From Datnioides undecimradiatus (lineage: Eukaryota > Chordata > Actinopteri > Lobotiformes > Datnioididae), in contig WARS01000031.1 in assembly GCA_008933995.1 (NCBI GenBank), forward strand, positions 214,001 through 278,000: a DNA stretch of 64,000 nucleotides, given 5' to 3'. Numbering within the stretch: the first letter of the stretch is position 1; each line of letters opens with the position of its first letter. Shown in pieces: positions 51,545-62,691 of the stretch. The translations under genes and the position numbers were made by a program. The notes under the pieces were generated by a model. It was not told where the DNA came from. It saw only the letters and a list, made by a program, of their open reading frames with translations, and did not search any database.

Positions 51545-51770
51545 CTCATTCAAAGGCCTGCGCTCACCATGCAACCATGGCAAATAACTGCCGCCGCCTT
51601 TGTAGGTCGGGCGAATTACACAACGTGTCATGTTGGTCGTGTAGCAGGTAGCAGGGCCCATGGGAGATTTAGTGGCTTTAATTACATTTCTCTTGCTGGC
51701 CGTTGAGGAGAAAGGAATTAAATGGGACTGTTTTCTTAATCAGCTCGCGCTCGGTGGGTAACCACCCTAG
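51545..51770. promoter_or_regulatory. Candidate conserved non-coding element
   Basis: Moderately GC-rich, unique-looking sequence directly after the pyrimidine tract. It holds CCGCCGCC (51590), TAATTA (51679-51684), TTAATC (51736-51741), a CG-rich block CTCGCGCTCGG (51744) and a GGTGG-GTAA-CCACC inverted repeat (51753-51766). The mixture of CpG sites and homeodomain cores resembles vertebrate developmental elements. No conservation data are available. Confidence 0.25.
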
Positions 51771-52287
51771 CTTTCCAAATGAAAAAGTGCATTGAAGCGT
51801 AAACTCTACGCTGCATCCAGTCATGCTTACGTGGTAAACAATGGCGTGTGTGTTTATGGGTGTGCACTTGTATGCAGTGTGTTTTGAGTTTTTGAGGATG
51901 GACATTTATTGCCATTTCCATGGTCTGCTCAGTGTGGGCTGCACTTTATCTGTCGAGTTGGATGGAAATACGTTCCTATTGATTGCTGTCCTTGGAAAAG
52001 GAACGGATGCTGGTGGTGGTGTTGAAGGTGTCAGCATTAGGAACATGAACCTTTTGTGTGAGTAGATACTGCAGGCCTAAGAATGGCTTTAGCAAATGCA
52101 ATGTATGATTCATTGGCTGTACAAAGCTTATTACAGAAATACAATAGATAATTGTAACAGTTAGAGAGCTAAGCCATACAAAACTGCTCATTGTAGCTGT
52201 TTGCCTTCATTTTTTTCCCTCAACTATACTCTGTTTCCCTCGGTTTCTTGTGTGCTGCCACTGATTCTTTACTCTTTTTTTACATTG

Positions 52288-52302
52288 TTTTTTTTTTTTT
52301 TT
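52288..52302. repeat. T15 homopolymer
   Basis: Fifteen thymines, inside a broader thymine-rich stretch. Confidence 0.9.
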
Positions 52303-52877
52303 CAGTTTGACTCCTTTTTTTTCAATTTCCACTTTCCATTTTACTCTTTCCTTGGCTTCAGCATCCATTTTTCCTCTGGATGCACTCCGAGATGGTCGAG
52401 CTGCAGCTGTGAATTTACTGCCCCATCAGGTGCTTCTAATGTATAAAGTAGAGCATATAATGGTTATTGAACAGGAGAGAGTTATGGTGCGTGGTATTTA
52501 TATCCTTGGCCCCTGAGTCCGATAACATGATATTGAGATTGAGCTGCCCGCCAAGTGCAAGGTGATTCGAGGAATACAGGACACTGCACACACACAGTAA
52601 AGAGCTGAACTGGGGATGGGGATCCTGTAAATGAAATAGCGCCAGTGTGGTATAAGATAAGAAGGTCCAGAGGTAAGGGAAGGCATTAATCCTTATGTAT
52701 TATGACATGGTAATATCAGAGGTCAAGAAAGATGTGAAGGATGAAGCCGTGACCTTTAATCTGAGGCTGGTGTCGAGGTTAAAAGTGATAAACCTTGACC
52801 TTGTTCTCCAGAGTAGAAAAAGCAAAGAAGCCAATAAAAGTTGAACCTCTCATGGGACCAAGCAAGAGATCGACATT

Positions 52878-52926
52878 TGTGTGTGTGCATGCGCGCGCGT
52901 GTGTACATCGTGCATGTGTGTGTGCA

Positions 52927-52965
<39 letters not shown>
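52878..52965. repeat. Compound TG/CG repeat, strong Z-DNA candidate
   Basis: Strict pyrimidine-purine alternation runs from 52878 to 52908 (31 bases, with a CGCGCGCG core) and again from 52909 to 52965 (57 bases). Only one phase break lies between them. The last 34 bases are pure TG. The minus-strand open frame through here (52756-53187, 143 codons) is a His/Thr/Arg-rich artefact of the repeat. Confidence 0.9.
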
Positions 52966-52967
<2 letters not shown>

Positions 52968-54344
52968 AATAGCAGCAGAGGTGTGTTTGTAAACATAAGA
53001 GCGAAACCCGAGAGGCTGGTGATCCCGTGTTCGGTGCTGACACTAAGAGAGGGGTGCCACAGTGTGGATCAATAGCACAAAGTGTTGGGTAAGAGACACA
53101 AACAGAGAGCAATATAGAAAGAGCAACAGAGGGCAGGAAGTTAAAAACAGCTGTATGATAAATGATTGCAGAAGGTGATTGGGGCACAGAAGAGAAAACA
53201 ACACAGATTCAGTTTCCCCCGCCCCCCCCCAAAAATTAAAAAAAATACCAAGTGCTCTTGCACAGCTGGCCCGTAAAGTGGTGCCATTTGTATCATAGCT
53301 GTTGCTAATGCAGGACATGTGCAAACAACACAGACAGTTTGACCTTGCTTGAAAAATTAATGGCACATGTCACTGGACATGTAGCGCGATATCAGTCTTA
53401 GAGTGTGACAAAGGACCTGAGTGTGACACCTCGAGGGTTATGAAGATTATTTTTTGCTACGTGTAGTAAATTACTCTTCAAATAAAGCAAAATATAAGAC
53501 AGAAAATGACAAATGAAAAGGGCACATTGTTCTTTGAGGGAGAAACCTTAGATAAAGGGTGTCACCAAAAGTGAAATACTAGGACAAAAGGAGCCAGAGT
53601 GACGCTCACTGCCCCTTTTTTTTCTGGCAAAGGCAGCGCAGGTTGGCTTGATTCTGGGCTGTAATTCTTGGAATGCTCACAAACAAATAATTTTAGATCA
53701 GACCGATGTGTCAGTACTGTTTATCACTGGACTGAGGAATATTTGCTTCACAATATCTTCAGAAAAATAAATCCTGGCAGTCACTCTTCCAGGAGAAAAA
53801 TATGTCTACAGAGGATGTCATGGTTTATTGATTATGCTGAAATAAATAATACACCTATTATGTTAGCTTGTAGCCAAACAGTGATGTATAGGGATGGTGC
53901 ATGCGAGTCAGAAGTGGACCAAAAAACAGGAAAACAGAGACCCTGTGGGCATTATTTTGATAGAGTCTGTCTGTGCTTTTCTATTATCCTCGTGGATCTT
54001 TTTTGTATGCATGTAATGTGTGGGTGTTTGTACGCGTGTGTTTTTCGATGGTAGCGGTTTCATCAATGGGAATGGAATCAGGATTGCCCAGGCAGTGGCC
54101 GATTTCAATCATCCCTTGGTCAGTTATAGCATCTAAAAAATGAAAATGCCTCCATTGTTAAAGAGATTTTCCCAGTATTTTCTGTTGTTTCTGCACAGCT
54201 CCCGGATTAGGCAGCATGGCTCCGCGTGCTAGCGTGCGTCTCAATTCCCTTTTATTTCATCCTCCTTTCAGCCTTCCAAATGACCTCCTGCCCCTACCGC
54301 CTTTCTTTCATAAACTCTTGCCCTGTTCAGTCCTTTCAGCCATG
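52966..54344. other. Non-coding DNA, no gene seen
   Basis: A 128-codon open stretch at 53668-54054 has no recognisable domain. A C-run followed by A-rich sequence is at 53216-53247. Nothing else is supported. Confidence 0.7.
53216..53247. repeat. C-run then A-rich low complexity
   Basis: Two cytosine runs (5 and 10 bases) followed by two A-rich runs. Confidence 0.8.
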
Positions 54345-54380
54345 AAGGGATAGTTGACCCAATCAGCCAAACAAGAACAT
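54345..54380 (+). mobile_element. Possible start of a fish interspersed repeat
   Basis: AAGGGATAGTTGACCCAATC resembles the AAGGGATAGTTCACCC end common to fish DNA transposons. The sequence after it does not clearly follow any consensus I know. Could be a diverged end or chance. Confidence 0.25.
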
Positions 54381-57300
54381 TATCAAATACGTTTCTGGTA
54401 TTTTCTAACACCAGCAAACCTCTAATGGTTCATAGGTTCAGTATAAAACAATTTGTTCTTACACTTGAAGTGGGAATACTGAAAATACCACTATATCACT
54501 TTGCCGAATAAATCCAAAGATAGGGATCTCAATGCTACAAATGCAGTTCACAAATGGCCAAAATGTTTTTCACACTCGTATCAATCTCATGAATTTGTAT
54601 GACGTTAAAATTACCATTTTATTGTATCACCTGCACTACCTTATCACAGAGTATTCATTTCAAGCATTGATTTCTGAGTCTAATTTGAATTAAAAAAAAA
54701 CTCTTATTAGTTGTTTGAATCACAGTGAGGTTGTGTCAAATGATGACATCATGTCGCTGCACTGCAACATATACCTAAGCCTAAAACCGTCAGCGGCGTA
54801 GGATTTCTATTTTCAAACAGCTCGCTGCAGTTCACATGCCCCTGATCACAGTCTACTACAACACTATTTTGCATCTCCACTTGAAACACTTGTTAAAAAG
54901 TTTAGCTGCTTTGCATAATGTGCTCAAGTTCTCGGCTTTCTCATACATTTGGCTTCCACTTGTGCTCTGTAGGAACTGAAGAGCTAGGTTGACCATGGAG
55001 GCCATTTTCGTCAAGTGCAGCAGTGGACAATTATCACCACTTTTGAAACAACAAACAACTTCAGCTTGTCAGCATCCTGACCTGTGTGTGTCTAGGATAC
55101 TGCACCCCAGCATTACTAGACAAGATCCTCCTACGGCTTCCATGCTCAGTCAGACCTGAATATCATACTTTTGCCTAACAATGAGATATTTTCCATTGCT
55201 GTCCCCTCTAGAGAGAAGAGTGTACGTGACTGCCCACCTGAGCTAAGGTGGGAGGCATCAGGTGATTTTGAGGTTAGCCTGGTTTGGCAGCAGATTTGCA
55301 CTGAGATTTAAGGGTATATTCTGTGTGTTGTCACATCCTGCTGTGAAGCCTCAAGGAGACAAGCTTATCCTGGTTCCCGTAAGCCCCCTTAGACAGAAAT
55401 CAATACCCTGTCTTCCCTCACAATGCTGACCCAAATTAAATAGAAAATCCATAGAGATGTAAAACAGAGGAAAACAAAAACAACCAAATGAAGGCATTGA
55501 TTCTAGAATATATAAGGCTGGACATATCATGGCACAACCATCATTATGGCCATCGATATATAAACAAGTTCAATCACTCTGAAGTCAGCTCGATGATTAT
55601 AGGCTGGATATAATTATAATATGTGACCATAATGCTGAGCAGTTAAAATGGGAAATGTATGGAGTACCATAGCAAGCGCAGGTCATATGCTAAAAATGTA
55701 CTTCAACTGCAGAGATGTGGAAATTAATTAATACTGTAGTTCAGTTTTCTTGATATGAAGCAATTGTTTTGTTTTCATGTCATTTTACTTGATGTGCCAA
55801 GCAGAGAGCAAAAAGCACTTAATTGTGTGTCTTTGACCAGTCCCCGTTCCTGACTGAAGGCCAGTCTGTGTGTGCAAGCAGGGCATGTTAACACTATAAC
55901 TGTCTCTGTCTTCTGACCACCAACACATTTGTTATTTCTCCAAGGTGTTAGTAGGGCAGATCAACAACATGACAAAGACCAACAGGAGCAATAATTACTT
56001 ACTCACTGCATGTCGCTCTCTGAGCAGAATAGGCTCTGTAACACATTTCACAGTGGACAGTCTTGCTCTTCTCAATGTTAGACTCATCTCCTTTTTATCC
56101 CCTTGTGGGTTTCAAATGAGGCCTTTGAACAACATGCTGGAAGTTCTTGAAGAGCATGGCCAACCTGTGGCTTTCTTTTTTCCCTAGATATTTCATGTTC
56201 AGGTCTGTTGTTACTTACTAAAACGAAAAATCAGACAGCCTAGCATGACAGAGTGTCTGATTTAGTACTTTAAGGTTAAGAAAATAACTATTAGTGATGG
56301 AGTATACGTGTTATGTTGTTGACACAATCTACAAAATTGTGACTCCCCCGAGACAGATGCTGAATGTGCTTGTTTTTTGTTCTACGAGCTATGATCCTCA
56401 GTTAATAGCTGTAGCCACCGTAAATAATGATTTTGCCTCAAGCTCCCGTTTGTCCAACAAGTACTCATACCTATGCAGCAACACAGGTCATTTGTCACAG
56501 CATTTTAAAATGACCCATTACAAAAGCAACTCACTCTTTTGATTTGTGATTAGTTACAAAAAAGGAAAACAAGTCATGTTAGTAAAAGTCTGGCTGTGAG
56601 TGCCAGTCTCTGGTGTCAAAGTATAACCTTTTCACACCCCACTATCTATTTGATATCAATTGACAGTTGAACACCCACAGAGCTGATTTGTCAGCTAAAA
56701 GGCTGTGATGTAAGGTGCACTATTTTCAATTATAAGATGAAACAAAACAAAAAGTGTAGTATGTTATCAAAATGTAACATTGAAAAGGGTTGTTTTCTGA
56801 TGACCGAATTACTTTGAAAAGCTTCACATGGCAGTGACTCTATCTTACTTGAATGCCTTGCCCAGAAAAGTGTAAATGCCACTGGAAAACCAGGGAGTCC
56901 ATGTTTGCAAAGGAAACTCCATGAATTACCACAAGATCAGACTCTTAATTAATATGCCAGTGTAGATAAGATTTACATCTACTCCATCTTGGGGGAACTA
57001 CAGATATGAACCAGTTCTTTGCTCCATGCTTTGGAACCCATTTGTCCTTTTTCCTCTGGCGATGTTGATAGAAAAGATAGCTTGAAAGGACTTTACAAGT
57101 CTTAGAAACCAAGTCTTTCTCAGAGGTTTACTCCAAACCTTTTTGTGTAAAAACCACAGAAGGTTCAAGATTGTCTAAGATTAAGATTTGAGTCTAAGCT
57201 GTACCCCATTGAAGATAAAGGAGTCATTTGAATTAATGTCACCTATTTAAAGCAAAATGTCACAAATGCAGTAATGATACAGACTGCTTTTGAAGTCAGA

Positions 57301-60204
57301 CGGCATCTATTAAGTCACTAACAAAGTATAAAAAAAGGCTATTCAGGGAAATAAATTGGTGGTTTAGGCAGGCATGGCTCAACCCACTCCTGGCATGTCA
57401 TAAAAATCAGACATCTTCATGAGACACTTGAAACTATCCTTGAATCGCTGACAGAATGAGGGCCTGGTATAAATAATTAGCACAGTTTTCAACATGTTTG
57501 TCATTAGAAGTGGAGGAAGCCTGGCATACAAGGCTACAGATTAGTAGACATAAAGATGATTCCACTTGAAATAATGGACTGAACTGGAGCAGACATGACA
57601 GTGCTTCAGACAGAAAACTGGAATATAGAAGGAATTCAGTCTCTCCACAGCTGTGTGTCACTCTGGATCTTTGAGTGGCACTGGCACATTATCATGGTGT
57701 CAGAACAGAAATCCTTCCTCCCCCTTTCTCTCCCTCTAAAACTAGCACAGGTCCCTTGGGGGCATAAGGGAGATGGCTTCAAATTGATAATCACCAGTAT
57801 TCATTATCATGGTTCCTGGATTTACTCTTGAGTTCATTTCCTAATTACTTGATTATGTATCGAAAATTATTCATTAATGTTTTCCACTTGCAACAGTCTG
57901 CACAAGTCATTAATTACTTTAAGTGTCTCCCGATAAGTAATGATTGGTTCCTTCTCTGATATACCCCCCACTGCTCATTCCTTGTCACATACAGGCACAT
58001 TGTTGTACATCAAGTGTTCAAACAATTTCCAATATGTTGATGCAATAAATGAATCTGATGGGATGAAAACCCACCACATCACAATCACTCTCACAGTTTG
58101 GCATGTGACACACAAACTCTCGCAGCAGGCTGTTTTTGACTTTGGCACTTTTTCTTTGGGAATCGAGTCAGATTTCACTTTTTGTCACACAAAACACTTT
58201 GATTTGATCATCTTATAGCTAGTTTCTATTCTTACCGTCAATCCCTTAAGAGAGACTCCTGTCTAATATTTGCTGTATTTGTAAGTAGTTGAGATTTACA
58301 GCTTCAGGTCTGCTCTAAATAGACTGAACACATTTTTTTTAAACATCTAGTTTTTCAGAGGTTGAGTTAGTGAGTAATGGGTCTCTATTTATTTATTAAG
58401 TGAAAGACTTCCACACGATCAATCACCATCCGTTTACCCTTGGTCACTTCTGGCTCCTTAAAATCAAAATGGGTATGACCACTTTGTCAGACTTAAGGCT
58501 TTAAAACTGTTGCCCATAAACCAGTGTGTCGCGTCACGGTCACATCTTCTTAATACAGTCTATAATTAGTATTAACATTCAACTCTTCTGCTTGGCTTTG
58601 TGAGCTACGTTGTTGGAAAAAAAAAAAGTTAATTACACGTTTAATGTTGGCCTATGGCCTAATTGTCCACTGTTAAAATCCATGATGCCTTCCAGTTACA
58701 AAATCCTGGCGACAGTACTGAAACAAAATTAGCATCAAAAATGTCCAACAGCATGTTGATCATCGAGGATGGAAACAGAACTGAAGACAGAAAGACATGA
58801 AGAGATTTGGCTTGTTTACTCAATAATGTCAGATCAAGTGTGAGGTTTTCAACCAGGTAATTGTTCATGATTAGTATGAAATCACAGTTTAGTGCACACT
58901 GAAATGTCAAATGATAATGGTGGATTATGCAATGCAATTGAAATCTCACTCTTATATTAATATAATTTTAATCTCTCTGGCAGCCGTAATCCTGTGACCC
59001 TATCATTTTTATGATGAAAACATATTGGTAAAATAACTTAAAGAAAATAGTCTCTTCTCGAACTTTAAGTCCCGCTATATGAGCTGTATCACTGACAATA
59101 TGTTACCTTTGTGCTTTCTATGGAAATATTATCATCAGACGAAGACTCCTGAATGTATCCATAATTCATTAGTTCTTTTGTCATTCTCAACTCTATATAC
59201 ACACTCTTTTATCTTTTTTCCAAGGGAAAAGGCAACGCTACAATGCCATTAGAATGCTCTTAGATTGATATTGAATTGCCTTCCTTCCTCTTTAAGTGCA
59301 TTTCAAAGTATGGCAGCCATCCTTTGGGAAAACACAGATGGACTGTTTACCATCCCTGTGTCATTTCATATTTTCCTCATTTCACATGTTTAGTTTTGAA
59401 TCCTCTCAGTTGGACCTCTCTTCCGCTTTTTCCTTTTTTCATTATTTAAAAATGATTCACCTCAGACATACTGCATGTGACATTTCAGGGCAGTGACTAA
59501 GAGACACATCCAGGCCTCGCATGAAATGTTGACAGTTCTTTAAAAGCTTTTATTCAGCTGAAAATTTTGACGTTGTGTGTGGGCAACTTGTAGTATTTTT
59601 AGTTCTGATGATCAAATAAACCCTCAAAACTGTTTAAGGCACTGATAACATAAGGAGAAATGCTGTTTTTGTTTCCTTATGCGGCCTAATAATTTCATGT
59701 TTTTTGGTGTTAGTTTAAAATGCAAACATGATTGAATTAGCAGCAGACAGCGTCGCCTTTTTCATAGCTAATATGAAACCACTGTACGGCATGAGCTTGT
59801 TGGTGTATTTATGTGTATTCATCACAGTGTGAGGGGGGGGTTAAATGTTGGTATGGACAAATGAAACTGTTTGTGTTAAGGTGATATGGGAAATGGTCTG
59901 ACAACAATAGTGATTCGGAGAATGTTGAATGAATAGTTAAGCTCGGGTAGCTTGGGTATTAATTCAGATCTCATCACGTGTCTAGTAATACCAGTTTGTG
60001 TGTGTGCGTTTTTGAGCTGTATGCTAAACTATTTATATTTCTTTGCATCTGTGCCCATGGACATAACCGTCTTCTCTATGCGGCTTTGTGTCTCATGAGG
60101 CATCTTGTGTGTACGTACAGTACGTAGCTGCATTTTTGCACCGCTACCACTTTTTGGAGTTAAGCAGTTTGAGAGAAACAGAGAAAGACACGGAGCAAGT
60201 GAGG
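54381..60204. other. Non-coding DNA, no gene seen
   Basis: Frames are closed. A 7-bp hairpin, CCCACCT with AGGTGGG, lies at 55233-55252 around a 6-base loop. A pyrimidine tract is at 57712-57737. The TAATTA-rich stretch at 57840 is listed separately. The rest is unique AT-rich sequence. Confidence 0.75.
57840..57950. promoter_or_regulatory. TAATTA-rich candidate regulatory element
   Basis: Four homeodomain-type cores occur in about 100 bp: TAATTA (57842-57847), CATTAATG palindrome (57872-57879), CATTAATTAC (57908-57917) and TAATGATTGG (57938-57947). The last combines a homeodomain core with a TGATTG of PBX/MEIS type and an ATTGG reverse CCAAT. Density is high even for AT-rich DNA. Function is inferred. 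Confidence 0.35.
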
Positions 60205-60240
60205 GAATCGAGAGGGGGGAGGATGGGGCAAGGAGGTGGG
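60205..60240 (+). repeat. G-rich purine tract
   Basis: Runs of six, four and three guanines plus GG pairs separated by A, T and CAA. A two-tetrad G-quadruplex is possible; a clean three-tetrad one is not obvious. A second G-rich run (GGGG then G7) is at 60540-60551. Confidence 0.6.
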
Positions 60241-62161
60241 TCTTCGGTCTATCTTGAGCAGATTTAAACAGGCACAGAACAAAAGGCCTGTGGAAGGGAA
60301 AGTCTGAGGAAGGCGAAGTGTGTATAATCTAGCATACTGTGACTCATCTTTCACCTATTTTCTGTTAAAGATGCATGCATCCGTTTTTTGCTGTTCTTGT
60401 AAGTTGGTGCTCCCACCCCACCAGAAGTCGTCGGAGATCACTGTAAAAGTCGTTTTGAATCATTTGTAATTCAGAGCACTTCGGAGGCCCGGGCCTGTGT
60501 AGCCAATGCCTGGACTGAAATTAGGCTCAGTAAGACAGTGGGGTGGGGGGGATCCTGCCTCCCTGAAAGTAGGAGTACTTTACACATGTTATTTCTGCAC
60601 CATTTGACCGAGCTTCATGTACAGACCTATTGAATAAACATGTCTGATGACGGTGTAGTTACTGGTTTGGATGTGAATGTGCCCTTAAAAGACAGTATCA
60701 AATAATAATTTATGTTGCATATATCAGCCAAATCTGGTGTGTCTCCAGCTGGCAAAGTCATGTCATTTGATGTGTATCTTTCCACCAACGGTGTAAACTT
60801 AAGTTGCTGCTCTTGTTAGTGATGATTAAATGTATGTGTGGCATAATTAACACTATTTTAGTCGAAGGTCTTGGTGCTGGACAACTAATGATGGTCTTTA
60901 AAATGTTCCAAAGTAGACAAAAGACATTGCAAATAAAAAGTGAAATCTGATGATGTGTCTGACCTCTTCAGTCCATTACTGGTACATTTTCAGATCCCTG
61001 TCACAAAGATGGGCGACGGCAGAAAAGAAGACAAATGTCCTTTCAGAGAGGTAGGACGGGAAACTGCATTTAATACAAATTGATTGATATAGACCTGGAA
61101 TAAACTTGTGCAAGAGGTGGAGTTATTTTTTTCTACATCACAATATGTATTCATCAGGAACCAAATTCAGGTCAGCAGTCTGCTCTGTCACCTTGTATTC
61201 AGTCAGTTGAAACGCTGGTGTTTGTATGGTCACATACTGTAACACACAGCGATAAAGCTAGCAAAGCTCCATGTCAGCCTTCTGCAGGATGACTGAAATT
61301 GATGGGCGCTGGTTGTGGGACTCAAAGAAGGGCGAAACATGAACACAGAATAATTATGAAACATTGTGTAGCGCAACCCAAATGTTTAATAATCCTGCAA
61401 TTACACAGTGAAGCCAAAATACATGGTTGGTTAGCTACTGGGCTCAAAACTTTCTGGAACTTCACAGAATTTAAAGTTCTTCTTTTAAAAGCTGAGTTTC
61501 AAATTTTTGCACTATACAGTAAATTTGGACTGCATTTGCAGGAATGTGTAAGATGTTTTCTATTCAACGAAGGGATTTTTACAGAAGGGCATTGAAACAA
61601 AAAGATGTATGTTTAGAACTTTTGTTTTGAGGAAAGGACGAAGCAATGTCTGGAAGGAACACCTTGCATCCTGCTCCTGGGTCAACATTCATGCGGCTTT
61701 GCACAAACTGTTTCTTGTTTGTAATCATGTATGCCAGGTAGCATATTGCATGTACCATGCGTGAGATTCTCCCATTGCCCATTGGCAATCATTGACATGC
61801 AGGGCTGTGCTTCAGTGGGAGAAATGTTGTTTTCTACAAGGCTCTCTGTGCGCCCGAGTCACTCATCGAGCAGTTCCTTTATCAGAGCAAAGCAGCAGGA
61901 TGGAAGAGCACATCTTGGGCTGATAGTGGGGCTGCCGCTCCTGACTAATCCTGCTCACTGCCGGAGAAATAAAGAAATAAATAACCAAGGACTTGAGAAA
62001 AGGAAAGGAGTGAAAAATTTAGTTGTATGGAGAGCAGTTCAAAGGCTTTCAGTCATATAGAGAAGATCACTACTTCTGATCTATAGATAAAGATGAGACT
62101 GCACAGACAGTATATCGGCTTGGAAAGACAGACAGAGATAACGAGAGATAGTGCAAAGGTA

Positions 62162-62183
62162 TGTGTGTGCGTGTGTGTGTGTG
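62162..62183. repeat. (TG)n microsatellite
   Basis: TG units with one C interruption. Confidence 0.9.
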
Positions 62184-62671
62184 ATCACATAGTACATTTA
62201 AAAACATCCTATTGATTTTCACAAATCAAGTTTTCAGGTTGGCTCGGTAAGTATATTAAATATGAGAAGGCTTCATGTGTATTAAAAGAAGTACATTCAA
62301 TTGTAATGGCTTCTACATAACCTTCTGCTGTACCTTTTATGGTGTCTGGGTTCAAAATTTGTTATTGCATTTCACACCCGAGACACACATTAGTGTGGGA
62401 GATGGAGGAGAAGAAGACGGAGGAATGCAGCAAGTTCGATCATTTTCTTTCTCGACTTTGTTTGTGCGAATCACATTGCTGAGCCTTTAAAAGGGGTATG
62501 CACAGACATTTTTGCAGTTTAAGATGTCCAATATTGTTGACACGGCTTTTGTATTTTGTGTTTACTATATGCAAAATAACACAATCAGCGCAAATTTGCA
62601 CCCGCAGTACGTGAGGTGATGTTTCGCTTTTCTTGTTGGTGAAGTGTTAAACAGGATTAGGCAAACGAGAC

Positions 62672-62691
62672 AGAGAGAGAGAGAGAGAGAA
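62672..62691. repeat. (AG)10 microsatellite
   Basis: Twenty bases of uninterrupted AG. Confidence 0.95.

Larger units (their letters stand above)
50911..52877. other. Non-coding DNA, no gene seen
   Basis: No exon is supported. Includes a pyrimidine tract (51471-51540), a candidate element (51545-51770) and thymine-rich runs at 52277-52322. Unique sequence elsewhere. Confidence 0.7.

Noticed and set aside
52756..53187. 143-codon open stretch on the minus strand
   Set aside because: Its core is a His/Thr/Arg run translated from the TG/CG microsatellite, which contains no stop codon in this frame.
53668..54054. 128-codon open stretch on the plus strand
   Set aside because: No recognisable domain; the end lies in a GT-rich tract coding for Cys/Val-rich sequence.
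62230..62254. Possible 9-base microexon before GTAAGTAT
   Set aside because: Splice-like motifs this close arise by chance and there is no coding context.
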